NCBI GenBank assembly: GCA_902530635.1
Contig: CACABC010000004.1
Location: 34,648-98,647 of the forward strand
From: an uncultured Pelagibacteraceae bacterium
Lineage (GTDB): Bacteria; Pseudomonadota; Alphaproteobacteria; Pelagibacterales; Pelagibacteraceae
Length of the DNA stretch: 64,000 nt
Direction of reading: 5' to 3'
Every line of letters begins with the position of its first letter. Position 1 is the first letter of the stretch. The notes under the pieces are model-generated. The model had not been told where the DNA came from, searched no databases, and was given only the letters and a program-made list of their open reading frames with translations. Below, piece by piece: positions 43,350 to 51,404 of the stretch. A program made the position numbers and the translations under genes.

Positions 43350-44571
43350 ATTTTCTAACTATTTTTTTTACTTGATCATAAAAATTTTCTCTTGCATACT
43401 CAAAATAGATACTGCTTCTATCTGCGCATATTTTATCAGATACCTGGTCTCCAATCATAAAACTTTTTTTAATTTTTGTATGCCATCTAGATTTTATTTG
43501 TTCAATCATCAGATTTCCAGGTTTTCTTAAATTTGTAATTTTTCGATATTTTTTAATTTTTGCCAAAGGATGATAAGGGCAAAAATTTATATCATCAAAA
43601 AAAATATCATTCTTTTGTAATTTTTCTTTTAAGGCATTATGGAGTTTATAAAATTGTATTTCACTATATAGACCTTTTGCTATCCCAGCTTGGTTAGTTA
43701 TTATAAAAATATAATAATTATTTTTAATTAAAAATCTTAGACCTGAAATTACACCTGGCCTTAATTTAAAATCTCTAATTCTATGAACATATCCTGTATC
43801 GTAATTTATTACTCCATCTCTGTCTAAAAATGCAGCTGGTTTTAAACAATTTTTGAGTAGAAGCTTTTTTGCTATTTTAAAATTTTTTGGTGTTCCAATG
43901 TCTAAAAAAAAGTTTTTGACAAAAATACCAGAGATCTTACCTTTTCTTATTAAATTTGGTAAAACATCATTTTCTAAAGAAGTATTTTTATTTTTTATAA
44001 ATTTAAATATTCTTTTCTTAAAAAAATAGACACCACCATTCATGAAGAAATTTTTCTTTTGATAAATTATCTTATTTTTTTTAATTCCTATTGAGTTTAA
44101 TTTTTCATTTGATATATAAGAATGATTTTTAACAAGAGCTAAAGATCCATAACTTTTTTTATCACAGGATTTGATTAATTTTTTTAAATCTATTTCAAGA
44201 AAAGTATCTCCATTTACTAATATAAAATTATTGATTCTTTTTCTTAAACTATACAAAGCACCAGCTGTGCCCATAGGTTTTTTTTCCTTTAGGCATTTCA
44301 CTATAGTGCAATTATAATTTTTATTTTGAAATTTTTTAGAAATTAGGTTTGATTTGTATCCAGTTAGTATAAAAATATTTCTAAAACGATATTTACTGTA
44401 GCTTTGAATTATATATTCTAAAAAAGGTTTATTATTGAAAGTAGCCATTGGTTTAGGCTTTCCTTTTAACAAAGATTTAATTCTTGATCCTTTACCGCCT
44501 GCTAAAATCACTAAATCTAAAGAATGCATTTTTGTAAGCTTAAATTTATAATCAATTGTTGATTTAATCAA
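43336..44571 (-). CDS. HddC-GmhB-like fusion: sugar-1-phosphate nucleotidyltransferase plus HAD phosphatase
   Basis: 411 residues. The N-terminal nucleotidyltransferase domain (about 16-235) has LVILAGGKGSR (20-30), KPKPMATFNNKPFLEY, LVNGDTF near 118 and DIGTPKNF near 224. The C-terminal HAD domain (about 245-405) has the nucleophile in FLDRDGVIN (248-256), IITNQAGIAKG and MIGDQVSDK, the GmhB-type histidinol-phosphatase family. The GmhB zinc loop is degenerate: one CPYH remains but the later C-x-C is TNL. Expected role: dephosphorylate heptose 1,7-bisphosphate and attach GMP. An internal ATG (MHSLDLVI, 44529) may be the true start. Confidence 0.85.
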   Translation of the reverse strand: MIKSTIDYKFKLTKMHSLDLVILAGGKGSRIKSLLKGKPKPMATFNNKPFLEYIIQSYSKYRFRNIFILTGYKSNLISKKFQNKNYNCTIVKCLKEKKPMGTAGALYSLRKRINNFILVNGDTFLEIDLKKLIKSCDKKSYGSLALVKNHSYISNEKLNSIGIKKNKIIYQKKNFFMNGGVYFFKKRIFKFIKNKNTSLENDVLPNLIRKGKISGIFVKNFFLDIGTPKNFKIAKKLLLKNCLKPAAFLDRDGVINYDTGYVHRIRDFKLRPGVISGLRFLIKNNYYIFIITNQAGIAKGLYSEIQFYKLHNALKEKLQKNDIFFDDINFCPYHPLAKIKKYRKITNLRKPGNLMIEQIKSRWHTKIKKSFMIGDQVSDKICADRSSIYFEYARENFYDQVKKIVRKSNSY

Positions 44572-44592
44572 TTTTTAAAATATAAATCTTGA

Positions 44593-45480
44593 ATGCTGAA
44601 AATTAAGAAAATTTTAGTTACAGGCGGAGCTGGCTTTGTAGGCACAAATTTAATCAATTCTTTGCTAAAAAAAACAAAATATAAAATTATTAGCCTTGAT
44701 AATTACTCTTCTGGATCAAAAAAAAATCATATTAAAAATAAAAGAGTAATCTATATAAAAGGAGAAACGAAAAACATCTCTCAAATTATAAAAAAATCAA
44801 AAGATATTATTTCTGTTTTTCATTTTGGTGAATTTGCAAGAATCTATCAAAGTTTTATAAAAATGGATGAGTGTATTGCCTCTAATTCTATCGGAACTAA
44901 TGCGGTTTTTAATTATTGTTTGAAAAATAAAATTAAGCTAATTTATTCAGCTACTTCTGCTTCATTAGGAAACAGGGGGGAAGATAAAAATTTATCTCCT
45001 TATGCTTTTACGAAAGCAAAGAATTTAGGATTATTAGAAAATTTAAAAAAGTGGTTCAACTTTAAATATGAAGTAATATATTTTTATAATGTTTATGGAC
45101 CACATCAAATTTGTAAAGGAGATATGGCTACAGTTATAGGAATATTTGAAAATTATTATAAATTAAAAAGGCCTTTGCCTGTAGTTAAGCCTGGCACACA
45201 AACAAGAAGATTTACGCATATATACGATACAGTTGAAATTTGTTATCAAGCTTGGAAGAAAAAACTTTGTAGACATTACAGCATTGCTCACAGAAGAAGT
45301 TATTCAATATTAGATGTTGCTAAAATGTTTAATACAAAAATAAGATATTTGCCAAAGAGACCAGGGGAAAGATATGCATCAGCATTAACAAATATGAACC
45401 TTTCAAATAAAGTCTACAAACATTTTGGAAAGATCGAACTTGAAGATTATATAAATGATTTCCTAATTAATAATTCTTAA
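44593..45480 (+). CDS. NAD-dependent epimerase/dehydratase family protein (SDR), second
   Basis: 295 residues, extended SDR. NAD motif TGGAGFVGTNLINSLL (11-26), VFHFGEFARIYQSF near 76, SATSASLGN near 121, active site YAFTKAKN near 137-141, and FYNVYGPHQICKGD near 162-175. Resembles UDP-glucose 4-epimerase-type or GDP-sugar epimerases. A second tailoring step for the island's sugar is likely. Divergent from the HddC-GmhB-like gene with 21 bases between starts; convergent with apt. Confidence 0.8.
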   Translation: MLKIKKILVTGGAGFVGTNLINSLLKKTKYKIISLDNYSSGSKKNHIKNKRVIYIKGETKNISQIIKKSKDIISVFHFGEFARIYQSFIKMDECIASNSIGTNAVFNYCLKNKIKLIYSATSASLGNRGEDKNLSPYAFTKAKNLGLLENLKKWFNFKYEVIYFYNVYGPHQICKGDMATVIGIFENYYKLKRPLPVVKPGTQTRRFTHIYDTVEICYQAWKKKLCRHYSIAHRRSYSILDVAKMFNTKIRYLPKRPGERYASALTNMNLSNKVYKHFGKIELEDYINDFLINNS

Positions 45481-45490
45481 ACTTTAATAT

Positions 45491-46018
45491 TTAATGACCA
45501 GGAAATTCTATTAAACTTTTTGTAAAGTAAGACTTATCAATCAGTTTTTTATTTCCTCCTAAGTCAAACAAATTTATAATAAATATAAAACCAGCAACTT
45601 TTCCGCCACAGAGTTCTGCTAATTTAGCGCCAGCTTCCGCAGTTCCACCTGTTGCAATTAAGTCGTCAATAATTAAGATTTTTTCATTTTTATTTATCGA
45701 ATCTTTATGAACTTCTAATGTAGCTTTTCCGTATTCAAGCTCAAAATCTACAGAAAGTTTTTCTGCTGGTAATTTATTTTTTTTTCTCATCATGATCAAA
45801 GGTTTTTTCAACTTATAGGAGACAGCAGAAGCAAATACAAAACCTCTAGATTCTATAGCTGCTATTTTGTCGAAATTTATTTCCTTAGAAATATCGCAAA
45901 TTTTATCAATAGAGTGATTAAATGCATTTGAGTCTTTTATAAGAGTGGTGATATCTCTAAACAAAATACCTTTTTTGGGGTAATCAGGTATAGATCTTAT
46001 ATATTTTTTTAAATCCAT
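45491..46018 (-). CDS. apt: Adenine phosphoribosyltransferase
   Basis: 175 residues. IRSIPDYPKKGILFRDITTLI at the N-terminus and the PRPP-binding ILIIDDLIATGGTAEAGAKL near 115-133 are the APRT signature. It converts adenine plus PRPP to AMP, recycling the adenine released by MTA phosphorylase encoded by the divergent neighbour mtnP (43-base gap). Confidence 0.96.
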   Translation of the reverse strand: MDLKKYIRSIPDYPKKGILFRDITTLIKDSNAFNHSIDKICDISKEINFDKIAAIESRGFVFASAVSYKLKKPLIMMRKKNKLPAEKLSVDFELEYGKATLEVHKDSINKNEKILIIDDLIATGGTAEAGAKLAELCGGKVAGFIFIINLFDLGGNKKLIDKSYFTKSLIEFPGH

Positions 46019-46061
46019 ATTTTACTTCATTATCTAACAAAAAAAGATTAATAATTAAATC

Positions 46062-46952
46062 ATGAAAAATAGAAAGCTTGGGATAAATAGAAAGCTCGGG
46101 ATAATTGGAGGAAGCGGTATATACAAAATGGAGGGTTTTGAAAATACCAAATGGAAAAAAGTTGAAACTGCCTGGGGAGAACCCTCAGACTCAGTAATGA
46201 CAGCAAAATTTTACGGTAATGACATATGTTTTATTCCAAGACATTCAAGAGGTCATAAAATAAATCCAACTAACATAAATTTTAGGGCAAATATTGATGC
46301 CATGAAACAACAAGGTGTTACAGATATAATATCTGTGTCAGCAGTTGGTTCGTTAAAGGGAAGCTTAAGTCCTGGTACTTTTGTAATAGTTGATCAATTT
46401 ATAGATAGAACTTTTTCGAGAATTAAAACTTTTTTTGATGAAGAGATAGTTGCCCATGTATCAATGGCACAACCAACCAGCAAGGGTTTAAGAGAATGTT
46501 GTGAAGAAGGTTTAAAAAAATTAAATATAAAGCATCAAATGGGAGGAACTTATGTTGTAATGGAAGGTCCACAATTTTCAACATTTGCAGAGTCCAACTT
46601 ATACAGATCTTGGAAAGCCGATGTCATTGGAATGACAAACATGCCTGAAGCTAAATTAGCTAGGGAAGCAGAAATAAGATATTGTACAGTTGCAATGGTG
46701 ACAGATTACGATTGTTGGCACTCCGAACATGAAGAAGTTGATGTTGCTATGGTAATTAAGACCTTACAACAAAATGCTTCTAATGCACAAAATCTGGTTA
46801 AAGAGGTCATTAAAACATTTAAATACTTTTCAGTTGATAAAGATCCAGCTAATGATTGTTTAGACACTGCAATAATTACAGATCCTAAATCAAGGACAAA
46901 AAAAACTATAGAGAAACTCAAACATGTTGGTGGTAGAGTTTTAAAAAAGTAA
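46062..46952 (+). CDS. mtnP: S-methyl-5'-thioadenosine phosphorylase
   Basis: 296 residues. The phosphate/nucleoside-binding GIIGGSGIYKMEGFE, IPRHSRGHKINPTNINFRAN, the SVSAVGSLK segment and MEGPQFSTFAESN with VIGMTNMPEAKLAREAE are diagnostic. It splits methylthioadenosine into adenine and 5-methylthioribose-1-phosphate. The N-terminus carries a tandem repeat of six residues (NRKLGI twice) encoded by an 18-base duplication. It overlaps mtnA by 1 base. Confidence 0.95.
   Translation: MKNRKLGINRKLGIIGGSGIYKMEGFENTKWKKVETAWGEPSDSVMTAKFYGNDICFIPRHSRGHKINPTNINFRANIDAMKQQGVTDIISVSAVGSLKGSLSPGTFVIVDQFIDRTFSRIKTFFDEEIVAHVSMAQPTSKGLRECCEEGLKKLNIKHQMGGTYVVMEGPQFSTFAESNLYRSWKADVIGMTNMPEAKLAREAEIRYCTVAMVTDYDCWHSEHEEVDVAMVIKTLQQNASNAQNLVKEVIKTFKYFSVDKDPANDCLDTAIITDPKSRTKKTIEKLKHVGGRVLKK
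46068..46103 (+). repeat. 18-base tandem duplication at the 5' end of mtnP
   Basis: Two adjacent 18-base units (46068-46085 and 46086-46103) differ at a single base (T at 46079, C at 46097, a silent Leu codon change). Each encodes NRKLGI. MtnP proteins normally start with one copy of this strand, so the second copy is an in-frame N-terminal extension. Confidence 0.9.
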
Positions 46953-48022
46953 TGAAAATTAATAATAAATCTTTCCGAACGATTTGGTTTGAAAATAATA
47001 TTGTAAAAATAATTGATCAAACAAAACTTCCACATCAGTTTATAATTAAAGATTTAAAATCAGTTAAAGACTCTATTAATGCAATAAAAACTATGGAGGT
47101 GAGAGGTGCCCCACTTATCGGCGCCACAGCAGCTTTCGGTTTAGTTTTGGCTATAATTGAAAAAAATGATCAATCTTTTTTAAAAAAATCGAGTGAAGAC
47201 TTAATTAATTCCAGACCAACTGCAATTAATCTTAAATGGGCAGTTGAAAGAATGATGAAAAAATTATCTGGAGTAAACAGCCAAGAAATTTTAAATATAG
47301 CTATTAAAGAGGCAAAAAATATCTGTGAAGAGGACGTTGGTTTTTGTAAAAACATTGGCCTTAATGGTTTAAAGATAATCGAAGAAATATATCAAAATAA
47401 AAAAGATACAGTTAATATTCTCACTCATTGTAATGCAGGTTGGCTGGCAACTATTGATTGGGGAACTGCAACTTCTCCAATATATCATGCACATAAAAAA
47501 GGCATAAAAGTTCATGTTTGGGTTGACGAAACTAGACCCAGAAATCAAGGAGCTAATCTTACTTCATTTGAATTAAATGAAGAGGGAATTTCAAATACAA
47601 TTATTGCAGATAATACCGGTGGCATTTTAATGCAAAGAGGAGAAGTAGATATGTGTATAACTGGTACAGACAGAACTCTTTCAAATGGAGATGTTGCAAA
47701 CAAAGTTGGGACCTATCTTAAAGCTCTTGCTGCACATGATAATAAAGTTCCTTTTTATGTAGCTTTACCAAGTTCAACAATAGATTGGAAAATAAAAAAT
47801 TCTAAAGATATTCCAATAGAGGAAAGAAATTCTGAAGAACTTTCACATGTAGAGGGATTAGATAAAAATAATAAATTAACTAAAGTTTTGATCTATCCAA
47901 GAAAAAGCAAATCAATGAATTTAGCTTTTGATATAACGCCAGCTAAATATGTAACAGGATTAATTACAGAAAAAGGAATTTGTAAGGCTTCTAGGGAAGG
48001 ATTAGAAAATCTATTTAAATAA
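46952..48022 (+). CDS. mtnA: S-methyl-5-thioribose-1-phosphate isomerase
   Basis: 356 residues. Signatures are EVRGAPLIGATAAFGL (near 49-64), LTHCNAGWLATIDWGTA (catalytic Cys near 158), VWVDETRPRNQG, and the catalytic Asp region CITGTDRTLSNGDVANKVGT near 234-253. It isomerises methylthioribose-1-P to methylthioribulose-1-P. Coupled by 1-base overlaps to mtnP and to the next gene. No other mtn genes follow, so the later steps of methionine salvage are not visible here. Confidence 0.95.
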   Translation: MKINNKSFRTIWFENNIVKIIDQTKLPHQFIIKDLKSVKDSINAIKTMEVRGAPLIGATAAFGLVLAIIEKNDQSFLKKSSEDLINSRPTAINLKWAVERMMKKLSGVNSQEILNIAIKEAKNICEEDVGFCKNIGLNGLKIIEEIYQNKKDTVNILTHCNAGWLATIDWGTATSPIYHAHKKGIKVHVWVDETRPRNQGANLTSFELNEEGISNTIIADNTGGILMQRGEVDMCITGTDRTLSNGDVANKVGTYLKALAAHDNKVPFYVALPSSTIDWKIKNSKDIPIEERNSEELSHVEGLDKNNKLTKVLIYPRKSKSMNLAFDITPAKYVTGLITEKGICKASREGLENLFK

Positions 48023-48807
48023 TGAAAAACAATTCTTATACATTCTTACAAGGATCAAATAGCGGGATTACCAGATTAAAATTAAATGACCCAGGCACCT
48101 ATAATTCGTTATCATCTAATATGCTAAAATCATTAATAAGTAGGTTTAAAGAGCTTGATAAAGACCATAAGACAAGAGTTATTATAATCGAAGGCTCAGG
48201 AAAAGGATTTAGTGCTGGTCATAATTTGAAAGAAGTGAAATCTTTAAAAGGAAAAACAAATTATAAAAAATTATTTGAATTATGTTCTGAATTAATGATG
48301 GTCATAATAAATTGTAACAAGCCAGTAATTGCTAAAGTACATGGAGCAGCATTTGCAGCAGGATGCCAATTAGTTGCCACTTGCGACCTAGCTTTAAGCT
48401 CAGATGATGCAATTTTTTCAACACCTGGTGTAAATATTGGTCTTTTCTGCAGCACTCCAATGGTTGCTTTAAGTAGAAATGTGGCAAGGAAAAAAGCAAT
48501 GAAAATGCTTTTAACAGGTGAACCAGTTAATGCAAAACACGCAAAAGAGATTGGCTTAATCAATGATCATTTCAATCATAACGACCTAGAGGAAGAAGTT
48601 GTAAAATTAGCAGAAAATATTTCGTCTAAGTCTAGGAAAGTTGTAAAAATTGGAAAAAAAGCTTTCTATAAACAATTAGAAATGCCTTTAGATAAAGCCT
48701 ACAAATATACAAGCCAAGTTATGAGTGAAAATATGATGGCTTTAGACGCAAAAGAGGGAATATCTGCTTTTATTGAGAAAAGAAAACCAAATTGGAAAGA
48801 TAAATGA
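48022..48807 (+). CDS. Enoyl-CoA hydratase/isomerase family protein
   Basis: 261 residues, crotonase fold. The oxyanion-hole segments GSGKGFSAGHNLKEV (near 55-69) and VHGAAFAAGCQLVATCDLALSS (near 108-129) and the TPGVNIGLF segment (near 136) are present. The usual catalytic Glu pairs are not obvious, as in ECHDC3-type members, so the exact reaction is open. Coupled to mtnA (1-base overlap) and the CoA-binding gene (4-base overlap). Confidence 0.85.
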   Translation: MKNNSYTFLQGSNSGITRLKLNDPGTYNSLSSNMLKSLISRFKELDKDHKTRVIIIEGSGKGFSAGHNLKEVKSLKGKTNYKKLFELCSELMMVIINCNKPVIAKVHGAAFAAGCQLVATCDLALSSDDAIFSTPGVNIGLFCSTPMVALSRNVARKKAMKMLLTGEPVNAKHAKEIGLINDHFNHNDLEEEVVKLAENISSKSRKVVKIGKKAFYKQLEMPLDKAYKYTSQVMSENMMALDAKEGISAFIEKRKPNWKDK

Positions 48808-49277
48808 GTCCAGATGATTTAATCAAAGAAACTCTTCAGAAATCTAAAATTATAGCAATGGTTGGAGCAAGCGTACCTAAAGAGAATGAGGCTGTCGCTA
48901 AAATGAGACTAAAGCCCTCAATTATTGTTATGAAATATCTTTTAGAATTCGGATTTAAGGTTATACCTGTAAATCCATTCTCAGTTGGAAAAAAAGTAAA
49001 TGGAGAAAAAATAGTTGAAAAATTAGAAGATATTTCTTCACAAATAGACATTGTAAATGTTTTTAGACCATCTAAGGAAACACCAGACATAGCAAAAAAT
49101 GCAATAAAAGTTGGTGCTAAGACATTATGGTTACAGTTTGGAATTCAAAATAAAGAGGCTGAAGAAATTTCTAAATCTGCAGGATTAACCTGCATTATGA
49201 ACAAATGTATAAAGCAAGAATATCAAAGATTATTTTTAAAAATGAAACCAGTCTTTCCAGTTCTTTTGAACGATTAA
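48804..49277 (+). CDS. CoA-binding domain protein (YccU type)
   Basis: 157 residues, Rossmann CoA-binding fold related to the N-terminus of succinyl-CoA synthetase alpha: IAMVGASVPKENEAVA near 16-31, LLEFGFKVIPVNPF near 46-59, IDIVNVFRPSKETPDIAKNAI near 77, and WLQFGIQN near 111. Stand-alone members of this family have no firmly assigned reaction. It ends 6 bases from the convergent aldolase/SDR gene. Confidence 0.87.
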   Translation: MSPDDLIKETLQKSKIIAMVGASVPKENEAVAKMRLKPSIIVMKYLLEFGFKVIPVNPFSVGKKVNGEKIVEKLEDISSQIDIVNVFRPSKETPDIAKNAIKVGAKTLWLQFGIQNKEAEEISKSAGLTCIMNKCIKQEYQRLFLKMKPVFPVLLND

Positions 49278-49283
49278 TAAAAT

Positions 49284-51323
49284 TTATCTTAAAGAAGCAG
49301 CAATATTACCGCCGTCAACTGTAAGAACTGCTCCAGTTGTTTTTTTTGATATAGCAAGATGAAAAAATGCTTTTGCAACATCCTCAGCTTTTACCTCATT
49401 AGATAATAAATTACCCTTCATATAGGTATCAGCACTCACAGATCTAGCTTTAGCTCTTGTCTTAATCATCTTACCAGTCATTAGACCACTTTTTATTCTA
49501 TCAGCATTAACTCCATTTGATCTTATTCCGATGGAACCATAGTCAACGGCATATTGTTTACATAAACTTAATAAAGCAGATTTTGGTAATCCATATGGTC
49601 CAAAGTTTTTCCCTGGATTAACAGATTGTTTTGAAATGTTAAATAATAAACAGCCATTAATATTTTGTTTCTTCATAATTTTGATCGCTTCAGAAGCGCA
49701 GTTTTGATGTGAGAAAAAATTAATTTCAAAACTTCTTCTTAGAACTTCATCACTTACATCTCCTATAGCTCCTCCTGGAGCAGCCCCTGCATTTGATATT
49801 AAAATATCGAACCCACCAAACTTTTCACAAATTGTATTAAAAGCTTTTTTGACGCTTTTTTTATTTGTTACATCACAGTGTAAACATAGATCCTTAATCT
49901 TTGATTGTACTTCTTTTAAACGCTTAATATCATTATCAAGCAATATAACTTCTGCGCCATAGTTTTTAAACATTTTATAAGTTTCAAAACCAATTGTTCC
50001 AGTTGCTCCAGTTACAACAACAATATTTCCCTCTAAAAGTTTTTTCTTTTTTTTAATCTTGGCTTGTTCTAAAGACCAATATTCAACATCAAAAAGATCT
50101 TTTTCTGGTATAAATTTATAAGACGAAGTCTCTTCAACAGAACTAATCACTTTTGCATTAGTCTCAGTTAAATCACCTGCTATTTTAGCTGAACCAAGAT
50201 CTTTTCCAACACTAAACATTCCAACATTTTGAACAAGGACTACCCGAGGCGATGTATCCAACATAACTTTTTTTCCTTTAACTTTTTTACTATTTACTTT
50301 GAAATAATTAACATATTTTTTTCTATAATTTTTAAAGGCTTTTTCTGCAGTATTTTTAAAATCTATAATTGATGAATTTTTTTTAGGTGTAATAATTAGA
50401 GGAAATGGTTTTACTCTTATAACATGGTCTGGAGTTGCCGTACCTTTTGAGGAATAAGTTCTTACGTTTTTACCATTTATAAAATATTTAAGATGCTTGT
50501 TTAATCTATAATTAATGACAAATTTTTGATCTTTATTTTCAGACAAAAGACCTCTTATTATTGGAGCAATATCGTGTGGGTTAAATTTAATACTATTTTT
50601 TTTAATTTGTTTTATTTTTTTTGACTTCAATTTTTTTACTGCTTGTTCGGCTTTAGAAACATATTTAATCATTAAATCATAGGCTTTCTTACAATCATTA
50701 GAGAAAGTGAAAATTCCATGGTTCATAAGTATTAAACATTCAATATCTGGATTTTTTGAGTAAACCTCATTAACTTTTTTAGCCAACATGAAACCAGGCA
50801 TAACATAAGGAACTATACTGGCTTTTTTTCCAAATATTTTTTTACTTAAATTTAGTCCACCAGGTCTATTTGTTACATTCATTACCGCATCAGCATGAGT
50901 GTGATCAACATACTTATAAGGTAAAAATGCATGCAAAAATGTTTCAACAGATGGATTAGGTGATTTGATATCTATCAAATTTCTTTTTTGAAAAGCAACC
51001 ATATCTTCGTCTGATAAATATTTTTTCATTTTAAGAGTTAAAAGTGGATCTAATTTTACAGCTGGAAGACCAGGAGGCTCTATATCCGCCATGTCCCAAC
51101 CACTTCCTTTGACACATAAAACATTATATTTTTTACCATCAATATCTTTAATTGTAGTTTTTACAGATGTATTTCCTCCTCCATGCAAAACTAGCTCTTT
51201 ATTTCTTCCTAGCAGACGTGTTGTATAAACTCTAAGGGCTAAATCCTTAGAAAAACCAAGTTTTTTGTACTTTTTTATATAATTATTTGCAATTTTTTTT
51301 GACCAATTATTTTTCAAAATCAA
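49284..51323 (-). CDS. Bifunctional class II aldolase / short-chain dehydrogenase
   Basis: 679 residues. The N-terminal class II aldolase/adducin domain (about 1-240) has HGGGNTSVKT near 47 and zinc-site histidines in VDHTHADAVMN and LMNHGIFTF. The C-terminal SDR domain (about 430-679) has VTGATGTIGFETYKM, ISNAGAAPGG and the YGLPKSALL active site. This fusion is known from rhamnose/lyxose catabolism (RhaD-type), so it may cleave or oxidise a sugar or sugar acid. No transporter or kinase for such a sugar is nearby. Transcribed divergently from the SpeD-SpeE fusion. Confidence 0.88.
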   Translation of the reverse strand: MILKNNWSKKIANNYIKKYKKLGFSKDLALRVYTTRLLGRNKELVLHGGGNTSVKTTIKDIDGKKYNVLCVKGSGWDMADIEPPGLPAVKLDPLLTLKMKKYLSDEDMVAFQKRNLIDIKSPNPSVETFLHAFLPYKYVDHTHADAVMNVTNRPGGLNLSKKIFGKKASIVPYVMPGFMLAKKVNEVYSKNPDIECLILMNHGIFTFSNDCKKAYDLMIKYVSKAEQAVKKLKSKKIKQIKKNSIKFNPHDIAPIIRGLLSENKDQKFVINYRLNKHLKYFINGKNVRTYSSKGTATPDHVIRVKPFPLIITPKKNSSIIDFKNTAEKAFKNYRKKYVNYFKVNSKKVKGKKVMLDTSPRVVLVQNVGMFSVGKDLGSAKIAGDLTETNAKVISSVEETSSYKFIPEKDLFDVEYWSLEQAKIKKKKKLLEGNIVVVTGATGTIGFETYKMFKNYGAEVILLDNDIKRLKEVQSKIKDLCLHCDVTNKKSVKKAFNTICEKFGGFDILISNAGAAPGGAIGDVSDEVLRRSFEINFFSHQNCASEAIKIMKKQNINGCLLFNISKQSVNPGKNFGPYGLPKSALLSLCKQYAVDYGSIGIRSNGVNADRIKSGLMTGKMIKTRAKARSVSADTYMKGNLLSNEVKAEDVAKAFFHLAISKKTTGAVLTVDGGNIAASLR

Positions 51324-51404
51324 TCTCCAGTTTTTATCAACAATGAATTTTTAGTTGTAAAAAATAAAATAACAAGCTAAAAAAAATGAAACGAGTCGTA
51401 AAAA

